DNA from: Vanrija pseudolonga
Taxonomy: Eukaryota > Basidiomycota > Tremellomycetes > Trichosporonales > Trichosporonaceae
Direction of reading: 5' to 3'
DNA: 64,000 bases
Assembly (NCBI RefSeq): GCF_020906515.1
Contig: NC_085849.1
Span: 3,162,001 to 3,226,000 of the forward strand
The notes under the pieces were generated by a model. It saw only the letters and a list, made by a program, of their open reading frames with translations, searched no databases and was not told the origin of the DNA. Shown here one piece after another: positions 34,101 through 46,483 of the stretch. The translations under genes were made by a program, and so were the position numbers. How positions within the stretch are numbered: the stretch's first letter is position 1; each line of letters starts with the position of its first letter.

Positions 34101-35022
34101 GCCACATCGAGATCTCCATCGATCTCGAGCAGGAGGCCATGGACTTAGGCGAAGAGACCAACAAGCGTGCCAACCAGGGTATTCTGTCCCGCCTCAATGT
34201 TGATGTGCGTTGAAGATTGCGTGTGTATGTGGGTGTACTCACACGACCAGAACTGGCGTTCCTCATCCAAGCTGGAGGCGCTGGTCGAGGAGCTTGAGAA
34301 GCTCCGCCGCAAGGACTGCACTACCAAGTCCCTGGTCTTGTAAGCAGACCGACCGGGATGAGGAACTGGCGCTGACCCGACCAGCTCGCAGTTTGTGTCT
34401 TTCCTTGACCTCATTGCCTTCCGCCTGCAGCGTGCGGGCTTCAACGTGCGTGGCAGTGAAGGGTTTGTGCTGATTGTAGATCTGCCGTCTGGAGGGTGGC
34501 ATGACTCCTCAGCAGCGCGACGCGACCATCCAGCACTTCAGTGGGTTTGATTGTCCAAGTCGATACTGACTCTGGCAGTGAAGAACACGCAAGTTACAGT
34601 GTTCCTCATCTCGCTCAAGGCGGGTGGTGTTGCCCTCGTACGTCGCTGAGTCGGCGAATGAATCCAAGCTGACACCTCCAGAACCTTACCGAGGCTAGCA
34701 TGGTGTTCATGATGGACTCATGGGTGAGTACAAAGTTGCAGACATTCTCTAACCGTCAGTGGAACCCGTCTGTCGAGTACCAGGCCATGGACCGTATCCA
34801 CCGTCTCGGACAAAAGCGCCCCGTCAAGGTGGTTAAGCTGGTTGTTGAAGACTCGATCGAGGACCAGATTGTGCAGCTGCAGCAGAAGAAGCTGGCCATG
34901 ACGGACGCGGCTCTGAGCCGAGACCCCGATGCTGCCCTCGGCAAGCTCACTGTGGAGGATGTAGGTAGCACTGCTGGTTCTCGCTGACGTGTCCTCAGCT
35001 CGGCTTCCTGTTCAAGCTTTAA
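31183..35022 (+). CDS. RAD16: SWI/SNF-family ATPase with RING finger, nucleotide excision repair (Rad16)
   Basis: Global-genome excision-repair ATPase and E3 ligase component that works with Rad7. About 1000 residues in some 17-18 exons. The first 370 or so residues are charged and disordered. The SNF2 core shows [10 protein letters not shown] (motif I, completed across an intron), [16 protein letters not shown] (II) and LSGTPLQNR (III), then the Rad16-type Cys cluster [12 protein letters not shown]...CDDCGH. A RING ([20 protein letters not shown] to CPVC) splits the helicase lobes, and the second lobe has [22 protein letters not shown]-like and [18 protein letters not shown]. It ends TVEDLGFLFKL, the conserved Rad16 terminus. 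Confidence 0.95.
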
Positions 35023-35418
35023 AAGGACTTCCTGTCCAGACTTCAGACGGCATGAGACGTAGCCTGTGTAAACTCCATACGCCGTCCGTCCCCCTTTCAC
35101 CCGCACCATGGATTGCGCACACTAGATCCGCATTGTTGTAGACACCGCGCCGCGCCGACGGCCGATGAATCCCACGCCTGTGACATGATACCATCAGTTC
35201 GGGGAGGTCCGTCAATAAGCGAGCCATTATCCCCATGGCGCCACGGCCCCCAAGGCCCATCACCGCGGTCAAGAACAAAGTACATTAGCTCCTATGGCGC
35301 GTCGTGGGGGGTTTGAGAGGTAGAGTTGGGATTACGTCGTAGCGACAACAGGCGATGCTCGATGCTGTAACGATGTGGGTGGGTGATTGAGATCCGGATC
35401 CAGTCACAGTCCAGCCGC
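35023..35418. other. Intergenic, convergent RAD16 / RIB3
   Basis: 396 bp between convergent stops; 3' UTR sequence only, no gene or terminator structure recognised. Confidence 0.5.
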
Positions 35419-36239
35419 TCATGCGGAGGGGACGGCGGCGCCCTTCTCACTAGAGACGTAGGCCTGGAGGTCCTCGATCGAGATGATCTTGAGGCCCCAT
35501 TCCCGGGCAAAGCGCCACGAGTCGTCACGTCGGGCCATGGTGCCCCTGGGGTCGGTGGGGTGGACGAGCTCGCAGAGGAGCGCGACGGGGGGCTCGCCAG
35601 CAAGGTAGCACAGGTCTGGGGTGGGGTGTGAGCTCTCATTATCATTATCCTCTGGCGTGCTTGCTCGACTGCTCGACTCACCAATCGACGCCTCGGTGTG
35701 GCCCGTGCGCTTGCGCGTGCCGCCAGGCGTATACCGCAGGGGGACGAGGTGGCCGGGGCGGGTGAACTCTTCTGGGCCGGCGCCAGAGGCAGCGAGACGG
35801 GCGGCGAGCGACCGGTCGTGCGCGCTGATGCCGGTCGCGACGGGGTGGCGCGCGCCGTTGGCGTCAATGGTGAGGTGGTACGCTGTGCCCTTTGGGTCCT
35901 CGCTCGAGCCCGTCGTGGCCGTGAGCGCGGGGAGGCGAAGCTCGGCCAGACGCTCAGGCAGCATCGGGATGCAGATGTAGCCGCTGGGGGGTGTTAGCAG
36001 GCTGGGCGAGGGAGGGACGGGGACGCCGGTTGTGCTCTTCGTCTCGCCGAGGTGCTGCTGGTCGCAAGACCCGAGGATCCGAGTTCGGATCTCGCGGATG
36101 GCCGATCGACCGACCGAGCCCGACTAGGCGCGATGCGGCTTCGCCTCGACTCGGACAGCCAGCGACGGTCACTCACCTGGTCCAGCGCACGAAAAAGGCC
36201 ATGCCCTCCTCGGTGATCTTGGACGCGGCGCAGATGAGG

Positions 36240-36270
<31 letters not shown>

Positions 36271-36385
36271 TGACGACGACAAACTCGCCGTTCTGGATGG
36301 CCGCGATCGCGTCCTCGACGGGGTCGAACTTGAACGGGCTAGGGATGGCCGTGGGCGGGTTGGACACGGCGGTAGGGGCGCTCAT
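35419..36385 (-). CDS. RIB3: 3,4-dihydroxy-2-butanone 4-phosphate synthase
   Basis: Makes the four-carbon precursor of riboflavin from ribulose 5-phosphate. Three exons (36177-36385, 35682-35983, 35419-35615), 235 residues. The acidic metal/substrate segment [19 protein letters not shown], the splice-made [38 protein letters not shown] and ALLCELV are diagnostic. Monofunctional: no GTP cyclohydrolase II domain follows. Intron 1 (35984-36176, 193 bp) is about four times the usual length here and includes a strong hairpin. Divergent from EMP70 across 1.4 kb. Confidence 0.95.
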
Positions 36386-37799
36386 AGTGGTGGTTGGAGG
36401 AGGGGGTAGTCGGTGCAAGAAGCAAACAACAAGTGGGTCAAAGACAAGACAAGACCGAGATGCAGTCGTCAATGGACCGAGACTGTCCTGATCTCAGGTG
36501 GGTGAGCAGGGTCGTGATTGGAAGTTTCGCTCGAATCTTCCCCGGGCCGGCTATTGCGTTATCCCTGGTGCTTGCTTGCTGCTGGCTGGGTTGTGTTTGC
36601 GGCGTTGAGCGGTGTTGGAGTGCGCTGCTTGCTGTGAACGTGGGTGGGTCACCGATGTATGTGTGTGAGTCTTTGTTGTGGATGTAGGTATCTAAGAAGG
36701 ACAGAGAGGCCGATGAATAGCCGAATGCATCTATATGGGCACAACTTTTTTCTACTTGTCACCCGGGTAAGAGGAGAGATTGTCAAGCCGTATGGAGTCG
36801 AAAAGGCGTCACTGGCTGCTGGCTGGTTGATTATGAAACCCGATGACCAAGGATAAAGTGCTAATGGTGGCATCATTGGGAAGGCTTTGCTAAGCGCGGC
36901 CACTGGCGGGCGACTGCGGCGGGGGTGCATGGGTGGGTGGGGGTCAGGTCGGCCCTCAACCACCGACACCGACGGCAGCCGACCCACCCACTGCTGGCTG
37001 GCTGGCTGGGCTTCTGCCTGGCTTGCACCCACCACCAGCCAAAAAGTCAGTGCACGGCGCCCAGCGACGTGCCCATTTAATCCGTCGGAGTTGGGCAACT
37101 TGGTTGAGACAGACACAGGTCGACCGAGCCGGCCCAGCCCCCATGCCCACCAATTAACACGTCAACGAGATTGACATGCATGTGCCCACACAGCCGTCCT
37201 CGCGAGATACGGCATGCGTGCATTGCTTGTGCTTCTGCGCGCTGGCCTTGTCGAGGAAAGATGGAGCACGCCGTTTGCAGTGAGCAGAGCATTTAAAGTG
37301 CGAGGTACCTCACATGCAGCGAGAGCGGGATGGATGCCCAGTCACCAGCACCAGGGACGCGGCCAAGCAGGACCCTGTAAAGTGATGGGCGGTGGGCGCT
37401 GGCGCGCTGGGTGAGTGTTGGCCGTGTTGGCGGGGGCTGCCACGCGGCGGCTTTGGACGTGTCAATGTCTCAGTTAGCATCCGCCCACCAGCCGCGAGCG
37501 CGACGCCGCCGCCGCGACAACCACTGAATGGCACACACACACAGAGGTCACAGCGTCAACTACACAATCCAACTTCTTCACTCAACTTCCCTCCCCCACC
37601 CCACCGCGTCTTCACGCAATCGCTTGACACTCACCCACCACAGACACTCGTCACTCCACACGCCCACACGCCTCTTGTCCGCCTGGCCGCCCTTGTCCGC
37701 GTGTAGATCCCTCCTACTCGACGACGACACTGCGCGGTTCCCCTCCCTACCCCTACCCCTCCTCCTCCTCCTCCTGTCCTTATCACTCCACTCACCACA
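36386..37799. promoter_or_regulatory. Divergent intergenic region RIB3 / EMP70
   Basis: 1.41 kb with no supported gene. Contains CTGG/GGCT short repeats at 36990-37025, a purine/GT-rich block at 36900-36960 and a long pyrimidine-rich leader (37560-37799, with CTC repeats at 37757-37776) before the EMP70 start. Role inferred from position. Confidence 0.45.
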
Positions 37800-39740
37800 A
37801 TGCGCAACTTTGCAGCCACGGCCCTGGCGGTCGTCCTCGCCGCATCGTCGACATTATCTCCCGTGTCGGCATTCTACCTCCCCGGCAGCGCGCCGCACGA
37901 CTACAAAAAGGGCGACAAGGTTGACGTGTTTGTCAACTCGCTCTCGCCCATGCTCAATGCGACCCTCAAGTCGCTCATCTCGCTCGACTACTATGACGAG
38001 CGCTTCCACTTCTGTCGCCCCGAAGGCGAACCAGTCAAGCAGCCAGAGTCGCTTGGCTCGATCCTCTTTGGCGACCGTATCCTGTCCAGTCCGTTCAACA
38101 TCAAGATGCTCGAGAACCAGACCTGTGTCCCGCTGTGCAAGTCCTCGGTCCCCCAGCTCGACGCCGTGTTCATCAACGCGCGCATCCGTGAAAACTATGG
38201 TCTCAACTTTATCATCGACGGCCTGCCGTCGAGCGAGCAGAAGAGAGACACCAAGACTGGCGAGACGTTCCTCGACGCGCAGGGTTTCTCCCTTGGCGAT
38301 GCTACCAAGGACGTGCACCACCCAGAGCTCAACAACCACTACGACATCTACATCCAGTACCACAAGCGTGGCACTGAGCATTTCCGTGTCGTCGGCGTCA
38401 TGGTCTACCCCCGGTCCGTCGACTCGATTGTCAAGAGCGAGACGACGCCAAACTGCTTTGTGAACGCGCCATACAAGCTGTCCGACTCGCAAACAAACGA
38501 GTTCTACTACACGTACACGGTCGAGTTTATCGAGAGCGATATTCCTTGGGGGCTCCGCTGGGACAGCTACCTTCACGTCTTTGACCCCAAGATCCACTGG
38601 TTCTCTCTCATCAACTCGCTCGTCATTGTCGGCTTCCTCACCTTCATGGTCGCCATGATCCTCTACCGCACAATGTCCAAGGATATCCACCGCTACAACG
38701 CTGTCGACCTTGCCGAGGACGTTCAGGAGGACTATGGATGGAAGCTCGTCCACGGCGAGGTGTTCCGTGCCCCCGACCGCCCAATGCTGCTCTCGGTCAT
38801 GGTCGGCAACGGCGCCCAGCTCATCTGCATGGTATCGGTCACCCTCGTGTTTGCGCTGTTCGGCTTCCTTTCGCCCTCAAGCCGTGGATCGCTTGCAACT
38901 GTCCTCTTGGTGTGCTGGACCCTCATGAGCGGTATTGCGGGCTACGTCTCTGCGCGCGTTTTCACGACCCTCGGCGGTGAGACCTGGAAGCCCAACCTCA
39001 TCCTCACGGCCACGCTGTTCCCTATTGTGACGTTTACGATCATCGGCATGCTCAACCTGTTCCTTGTCTTTGCCAAGGCATCCGGCGCCATGCCGTTCGG
39101 CACCATCCTCGCCATCCTTCTGCTCTGGTTCCTGCTCTCGCTGCCGCTCGCCGTTGCAGGCTACTTCCTCGGCATGAAGCACGGTGGCTTCTCGCACCCT
39201 GTGCGCGTCAACTCGATCCCAAGACAGATCCCGCCCATCCCGTGGTACCTCCAGCCTGTTCCTGCGGCTATCATTGGCGGTATCCTCCCCTTCGGCGCGG
39301 CGTTTGTCGAGCTCTACTTTGTGCTCTCGAGCCTGTTTGGCAACAGAGCTTACTACGCGTTCGGCTTCCTCTTCCTGACATTCCTCGTCGTCACTCTGAC
39401 GACGGCCACCGTCAGCATCCTGTTCGTGTACTTTATCCTCTGCGCCGAGGAGTACCGCTGGCAGTGGCGCGCGTTCCTCGTGGGCGGCGGCAGTGCCTTC
39501 TGGATGTTTGTGTACGGTGTGTGGTACTGGGCGAGCCGGCTGTCGTTTGGCAACTTCCCTTCCGTGGTGCTCTACTTTGGCTACCTGTGAGTGGTATTGT
39601 GGTGTGGTAGACAAAGAGTCTTGCTGACACGCCCCAGCTTCCTCTTCTCCCTGCTCAACTTCCTGCTTGGCGGATCGATTGGTTACATCTCGACATACTT
39701 TGCCATCAGGCGGCTGTACCACTCGATCCGTGTGGACTAG
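37800..39740 (+). CDS. EMP70: Transmembrane 9 superfamily protein (Emp70/TM9SF)
   Basis: Endosome/Golgi nine-span membrane protein involved in sorting and adhesion. Two exons (37800-39586, 39638-39740), 629 residues. Signal peptide (MRNFAATALAVVLAASSTLSPVSA), then the family start FYLPGSAPHDYKKGD. A lumenal domain with paired Cys is followed by nine hydrophobic spans, the first at WFSLINSLVIVGFLTFMVAM. The C-terminus is YFAIRRLYHSIRVD; TM9SF proteins normally end in a Lys-x-Asp COPI-binding signal, and here an Arg stands in for Lys. Convergent with FMP52. Confidence 0.94.
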
Positions 39741-39884
39741 GCGGGGTGTGATGTGTGCAGCAGTGCAGGGAGCCGCGCGATTCTGCTCTGCTCACAGCTC
39801 GGGCCGTAGTGCCCACACTCAGAAGATAGAGACTGGGCGAATTATGCATTATCATATAGCGGTAGCGGGTAGCGGGTAGCCGTA
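39741..39884. repeat. Short convergent spacer with GTAGCGG repeats
   Basis: The 144-bp spacer between EMP70 and FMP52 stops ends in about three tandem copies of GGTAGCG/GGTAGC (39861-39880), next to the FMP52 stop codon. Confidence 0.6.
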
Positions 39885-40834
39885 CTACTTCTCGGGCGCG
39901 GCCTGCGAGGCGCGGAACTCGGCCGCGAGCTTGACGAGGTCGGCGTCGTAGAGGGTCGAGACGCCCTCGGGAGGGTTGGCCGCGAGCTGGGCAATGGCGG
40001 CGCCGACGCTGGGGTCGTTCGTTAGTGCCGTCCGTGTCTGTCCCGGACCAACACTTACTCCTCAATGTCGATGCCGAGCGCACCGGTAGGGAGGCCGATA
40101 GCGCGCGCGCCCTTGATGAGGCCGACGAACCAGCCTTCGGCGGTACGTTTCTCGGCGCTGGGGTGCGTCAGTGGACAAGATCTCAACGGGCCAGCTGCTG
40201 TGACCACAACACATCACCCTCGTGTAGCCCAGCCTGACGGCAGGGCTACACGCCCGAGCTCGCTGCCCCGCGCCCACTCACCGGTCTCCGCTGTACAGCA
40301 GCGTCGCGGGACGGAGAATGACGGTACGCTCGAACCCGAGGCCCTTGACGTCCTCCTCGAGCTGGCCCTTGATGCGCGGGTAGGCAAAGTACGAGTTTGC
40401 GTCTGCGCCCGCCGAGGAGACTACGATGATCTGGGGGTGGGGGGTCAGCCCCAACACTCCTCTTCTTCCTCTTCCCCGCCCCGACCCACCGTCGCCGCGC
40501 CGTCCTTCTTGGCACGCGTCGCGAGGTCGCGGTTCAAGTCGAGGTCGATAGCCTCCTGCTGCTTCACGCCGCCGGCCTGCGCGCGCGTCGTGCCGAGCGC
40601 CGTGACGTACACGCCGCCGCTGGCGACGAGCGGCTCGGGCGCGGCCGCGACGGTCGTGAGGTCGGCCACGACGCGGTTGGTGTAGCTTGTGCCCTTGTTC
40701 GACGGAGTGTGCGCGTCGGTGCGCCGCGAGAGCGCCGTCAGCGCGAAGGTCGTCGGACTCGACAGCAGGTGCTGCAGCGCGCTGGCGCCCGTCAGGCCCG
40801 TGCTGCCGACCAGCGTGAGTGCGATGGGGGACAT
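39885..40834 (-). CDS. FMP52: NAD(P)-binding Rossmann protein Fmp52 (mitochondrial)
   Basis: Small short-chain reductase-like protein of the mitochondrial outer membrane in yeast. About 225-230 residues in five exons. N-terminal dinucleotide-binding motif [19 protein letters not shown], then [43 protein letters not shown] (Tyr and Lys spaced as in the family) and [13 protein letters not shown]. The start follows from the glycine motif lying within the first 20 residues. No biochemical function is established for the family. Confidence 0.87.
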
Positions 40835-41066
40835 GGTGGTTCGCGTGTGATGTGGGTGTAAGTGGGAGTGTGAAAGGAAGTGTAAGTGAGGCCAGTGGCG
40901 ACACACTCGCTGGCTTAAGTGGCGTGCCGCCTTCCGAAACCATCGTCCACCTGCCTCGCTTATGGCGTCAGAAGTGGAGGTCACTTGTCGCTTGTTGTCA
41001 CGAGCGGCGTGTGGAGGCGCGATACATGCTAGCTAGCAACTGCCCTACTACACTCATGATGCAACA

Positions 41067-42946
41067 CTACGCCGCCTCGTCCGCCATGTACTTCTTCCGC
41101 TCCTTCTCCTCCTCGGTGGCATACTTGAGGAGCGCCTCGCGGGGCTGTCGCGGGCGTCAGCACAACTCCAACCACGCACCACACCACTTACATCTTCGAG
41201 GCCGACGCGCGCGCCGGACGCAAACATCTCCGCCACGAACCCAGCGGTTGCCGACGCGCCGATCCGCCCGCCCTTGCCGACGCCGTGCACCGGCTCGGTG
41301 GGCTTGAACTTCTTTGCGCGCTTCTCGCGCTGGTGCGCCGACATGCCGAGCCGCGGGCCGCCCAGCCCGCCCGCGTCGGGCGTGTAGATGACCGGCGTGA
41401 GGTCCGCCGTCGTGTACGACACGTCGCGCGCCTTGGTGCGCGGCATCTTGGCGAGCGGCAGGAGCGCGCCGTGGATGCTCGAGTGCGGCGAGTAGAGCAC
41501 GTACACTGCCCCGTTGGACAGGGACGCAAAGATCTGGTTGATGCGAGAGTGCCACACGACGCGCACAACGGAAGCACCCTTCGCAATCGGTACCCTTCGC
41601 TCCACGCTCAGGTCGGTCGCGCTCAGGAAGAGGACCTCGCCAATTGCATCCTCCTTGCGCGGGTCGACCGCCGTGCCGATGAGCACGTACTTGCCGTCAG
41701 GCGACCACGCGACCCCAGTCTCAGAGTAAACGTTGGCCTCGTCCTTATGCACTGCGAGCGGCTGGCGAAGGTTCTTGACGTCCCACACTGTGTGTGTCAG
41801 TGGTGCATAGCCTCCCTCCCACTCACGCTTGATAGTGTCGTCCGCGCCGCGCGAGACGAGCTTGGTGTTGTCGGGCGAGAAGGCCACCGCCGTCGTCTCC
41901 GTGTTCTTGGCATGGGCAGCCTCGTTGCTCTTGTCGGGACGCGCAAAGTTGCCGTTTGTGCGCCAGATGTGCAGCGCACCGTCGAGGCATCCTGGCGGGT
42001 CAGCATCGTCCAGCGGTCACTACCCACCTCCTGCAATCAGCTTGCCGTCCGGGCTCCACGCGCACGCGGTAACATGCGTCTTGTTGCCGCGCTCCTTGGA
42101 CCGCACAACAATGACATGTTTCTGCTTCTGCCGGTTGCTGACCTCCCATATCCGCAGCGTAGAGTCGTTCGCCGCAGTGAGAAACACGTCGTTGTCGCTG
42201 GGGTGCCAGGCGCCAGAGTTGATCTCGGCCGTATGCCCCTTGGTGACCTTCATGTCGCGCAGATACACGTCGCCCTTTGCAAACTCGAGCTCGTTGCCGC
42301 CGTCCCGGTCAAACACCTTGGGGTAGAACGTGCCGCTCACCACGAGCAGGTGCTTGCCGTCCGGCGCATAGCTCAGGTCGTGGATAAAGTACGACCCGTT
42401 CGGCTCAAAGCTCTTGAACGGCCGCAGCCGCTGGTCCATGCCGCCAAAGTCCCACAGTTTGCAGTCGTAGTCGTGGCTTCCGGTCGCCACGCGCGCGCCC
42501 GACGGCTCGACAGCGAGGGCGGATACGAGCTGAGAGTGTGAGTGGTGATGCTTCTACGCAAGCCTAGAACCCACCTTTGTGTGGTCCTTCAGCACAATCT
42601 CGTGCGTCACCGGTGTCCGGTCCGCCTCCTCCTCGTACTCGCTTTCGTCCGAGTCGTCGCCGTCTTCGTCCTCCGCCTTGCGCTTCGCCGCCGGCGATGG
42701 TGGCTTCGGGCCGATATCGTCATCACCCGAGTCGTCCGCCTTGGCGACGGCGTCGGCAGCCGGCCGTGATGGTCCTGGCTCAGCCCGCGGCACCTCGCGC
42801 GGAGGAGGGATAGCAGGGCGAGCAGGCTGTCTGTTAGCTCGGCTAGACGACCCACGTACCTCTTCCCGCTTCGTGTGCTGCGGCTTGACCTTGGCCGGCG
42901 CCTTGGCCTTTTTGCCAAAGCTCATAGGCAGGTCGAATCCCTCCAT
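41067..42946 (-). CDS. WDR70: WD40-repeat protein WDR70 (gastrulation-defective-1 homologue)
   Basis: Nuclear WD40 protein; in fission yeast and humans it supports Cul4-linked H2B ubiquitination at DNA breaks. About 590 residues, six or so exons. An acidic, Lys/Pro-rich N-terminus follows MEGFDLPMSFGKK; then WD repeats such as SALAVEPSGARVATGSHDYD, KLWDFGGMDQRL, GAWHPSDNDVFLTAANDST and TACAWSPDGKLIAGG. The C-terminus after the propeller (MSAHQREKRAKKFKP, GKGGRIGASATAGF) is specific to this family rather than generic WD40. Start chosen at MEGFDLP; an ATG three codons upstream is an alternative. Confidence 0.9.
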
Positions 42947-43431
42947 TTTGCACAAGTTGGACAGAGGTTGAGTGAAAGACTAGAAACCGACATCTCGTTC
43001 GGCTTTCATGACGCAGTCTCATCGAAATCAACAAGACCGATTAGCTTCCGTCCACACCCATCTTTGCCACCTGCCAACAAGTCCTCAATCACACAAACAT
43101 CACAATCTTGTAGTATGGAACTGAAATGCTATGCACGATAGGGCATCATGCGTGCTGTGTAGTTCCTCGCGCCGAACGAGGAGATGCAGTGGAAGCGGAG
43201 GGGGTGGGGGTGGGGAGGAGGGGGGAAGGTGGTGGGGCGTGCGCCCTTGTCTACCTACTTTTGTGCTATGAACAATGTATAAAAGGGTATAGATGCCAGT
43301 GTGTGCCTACTCTAAATGTGTGTGGTATATCGGCGGTGGTATAGCTGCCTCCGAGAGCGAGGCGCTTGACTTGCAATAGCCATCACAGACGGTGCTCGGA
43401 CAAACCAATCTCGACAAACAAAATAAACCGT
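42947..43431. other. Intergenic, WDR70 upstream / KAP104 downstream
   Basis: 485 bp between tandem minus-strand genes. Contains a G-rich tract (GGAGGGGGTGGGGGTGGGGAGG-type, around 43196-43236) in the KAP104 3' flank with G-quadruplex potential on the + strand. No gene recognised. Confidence 0.5.
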
Positions 43432-46400
43432 CTAGACATCGTAGCGCTCGCGCAGGCGCTCACGGATGACGGGCGGGAACGCTGCGACCTGCGCGTCCCA
43501 GCCAGCACCGAGCTGTGCCTTGAAGGCCTGCAGGATGGAGCGGAACATGCCGTCAAGCTCGCGCGAAGGGTGCTGCCACTTGCAGACGGCGTTGCAGAAC
43601 CAGATAAAGCTGCTCTCCAGGCCGGCCGGGTTGGCGCCGATGAGCATGCAGAATCCACGGAACGCAGAGTCCTTCTCGTCGTTGTCCTTGATCTCCCACA
43701 GTGCTGTGCACCATGCCTGAGCAAAGGTGCCGAGGTGGGGCGCGACGCGGGCCGTGGCGACAAGACCAAGACGACCAATCGTGACAGCGGCGTTCTCGGA
43801 CAGAGACTTTGGCGACTTGGGGTTGAGGAGAATGGGGATCAACCTCCGGATCAGGTCGTCGACGAATGGCTCGATGGGGGTGGCGTCGGCGCGGTACTGG
43901 ATGGCGATCTCTCCAGCAGCCCAAGCAGCGTTGTTGCACACGCTAATGCAGTCGGGCTGAGGCTCGGGTGTGATCTGCTCAATGATGGCCGGCATGAGCT
44001 CGGGGACGTATGGCCTCAACAAGGGGAAGCAGGTCATGGCCATGTCTCCCAGCAGGGCGTGCGCCGATTGGCGAACAGGAGGCTCAAAGTGCTGGTGCGG
44101 TGTAAGCTCAGATCGAGAAGAGTGTGTACCACTTACGTTTAAGCAGAGGGCGATGAGCTGCAGAAGAGGAGGCTGAGCCTGCTCGATCAAAGCCGGCATC
44201 TGGTCCGCGAGACCCTGGGCGAGACCCGAAAGAAGGTCAAGGGCCACGACAATGAATGTCCTGTCGGGCTCCTCGACGTTGTCGGGGTCGGCAGTGAACG
44301 CGTCCCACTGTTGGAGCGATGTCGCAATGATGGTCAGGCAGCGCTGGTAGACGGGCTGCGCGTAGGGCTGGAAGGCCTTGCCGGATGCGAGCGTAACCGA
44401 CGACAAGCACTACCGATGTCAACTAAATCCGCATCCTCACAACGTCACCAGAACCTACCTCAAGGAGGGGGACAAGATCAGGGTCGGAGTCACCCAGCGA
44501 CATCCACTTGTTAATGAGAGGGGGCATGAGAATCTCGAGGTACTGAGGCGTGCCGAGAGCGCCCATGACCGAGTCGGCAAGAGTTCCAAGAGCGTCGTAC
44601 AGGATGAGCAGGTTCTTCTGCTGGTATTTGGTGAAGGCGTACGTCAGGTTGCGAAGGATGGGCTCGAGGAAGGGCACGAGCTCGCCACCAGCCTCCTCCT
44701 CAAGAGTAGCAAAGGCGCTGCAACCAGCCTCCTGGACGCGCTTGTTGACATCAAGCACCATCTGGAGAAGGCCCTCCATGGCGGGGATGAAGAACTGCGT
44801 CTTGTCCGTGGCCGAAACAGCGACCACCCAGCTCGAGTAACGGCTGAGGGTCCAGCAGGTGATGGAGCGGACGAGAGCCTTCTTGTCCTTGAGGGCCGAA
44901 ATGAGCCAAGGAACAAGCTGGGGAAGGTGGGGCTCGAGGCCGTCGATGCAGCCCTCGGCGATAGCACCGAGAGCAAGAATACCGCTCTCCTTCTGGCGCC
45001 AGTCGTCGTTGAACAGACGCTCCTTGAGGTAGGGTAAGAGAATGTCAAGGAGGGTGCTGCCGAATGAGACGGCCATGACATCGAGAGCGGCAGCCGAACA
45101 CTTGCGGATGTTCCACTCGGCAGCTCCTTCATCGTCGTCGTCGTCAAAGTCGTCGTCGTCGTCCTCATCATCATCGTCGAGGGCACGGTCGGCAGCCTCG
45201 CGAGACTTGCCGGCACCGCCCGAAGACGAGGAAGGGTCGTTCGTCTCGTGAGCACCGTGGGTCTTGCCACCATAGTTGCGAGGCTTGATGTCGCTCTCCT
45301 TGTCGGGGACGGCCTCGTCATCGTCATCGTTGTCGAGGTATAACAGGTCAACCTCGGAGTAGACCATGCCGTGCAGGAGCAGTGGGGCGATCTGGCCAAT
45401 GTAGGGAAGGAGCTGGTCCTTGAGAGCGGGGTCCTCGGCAAATGTCAGCCAGAACTCGCACGCCTCGAGGGCGACCGTCTCGTCCGGGTCCTTGGTGCAG
45501 TAGGCAATGTAGTCGACCACGTTCTTCATCTCGGGGACCAGCTTGTCGGGGCGGTGGCTGAGAATCAAGCCGAGGGCAGCGCAGACGCTGCGACGAATGT
45601 CGGCCGAGTTGTCAGTGGCGCGGGCGAACAAGGCCTGGAGATAGGCGTCGACATTAGCCGTGACAGCCGGCGTCTGAAGAGCCGAAAGCGACTGAAGGGT
45701 CTCGAGGGCGTAAAGGCGGACCTTGAAGCTGGAGTGGCCAGTGAACTTGATGAACTCGGGGACAAGGTGGTCAAGAAGGTTGGCGCCGCCCACGGTCATG
45801 TCGAGACGCTGAGGGCAATCCTCGGAAATCTTTTGGAACGTGTTGAAAACACCCTACAAAGGTAGGTTAGCAAAAGGGGATCACCGTGCACCACGACATC
45901 CTTTGGTTTCAAAACGTACCTCAACAACATTCTCGTCCTGCGAGGCCATGCCCTTGGACAGCGTGTCCAAGGCCTCGGGCCAAGCGCCGGTCTCCTCGTT
46001 GGCAAGGATAGCCATGACGACTGTGCCGGCCGTCTGGCGGACCATGATCTCTGGCTCGGCCAGACCGAGCAGGACTGTGCTCTTGACATAGTTCATTGCC
46101 ATGGCGTCGCCATCAGTCAAGGCTGGACCGGTCCTCTGAATGAGGGCGTTCTTGAGAAGAAGACCGGCAACAGCACGGTGCGAGACAGCCTCCTGCGAGC
46201 CATGCACGAGGACATGTGACAGGTAGGCGAGGAAGTCTGGGATGAAGCGGAGCTCGTGGAGTTTCTATTGGGTTGATAATCGGGGTATGACGCGGCGGCG
46301 AACGGAGATCCGGGGGGCAAGAGCACACACGACAATGTCAGCCTGTTGGTCTGGCGGCGAACAGGGATAATGAATGCAACATACCTTTGCCACTGCCTTT

Positions 46401-46483
46401 TGGACTGTCGAGTCTGGGCTGGACGAGTCCCTCAGCATGTCAAGGACCGTCCGGAGGCCCTCGGCCTGAGGTTGCCAGGTCAT
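43432..46483 (-). CDS. KAP104: Transportin / karyopherin beta-2
   Basis: HEAT-repeat nuclear import receptor for PY-NLS cargoes such as hnRNPs. About 910-920 residues, starting MTWQPQAEGLRTVLDMLRDS. The long acidic loop of HEAT repeat 8 is obvious: LYLDNDDDDEAVPD, a Ser-rich stretch, DDDDEDDDDDFDDDDDEG, then AAEWNIRKCSAAALDVMA, which is diagnostic of transportin. HEAT repeats continue to the C-terminus (VIRERLRERYDV). Around four introns, the first about 120 bp, others about 45-60 bp. Divergent from SMC4. Confidence 0.95.

Noticed and set aside
35984-36176. FMN riboswitch in the RIB3 intron
   Set aside because: None of the conserved RFN-element sequence blocks are present; only a generic hairpin is seen.
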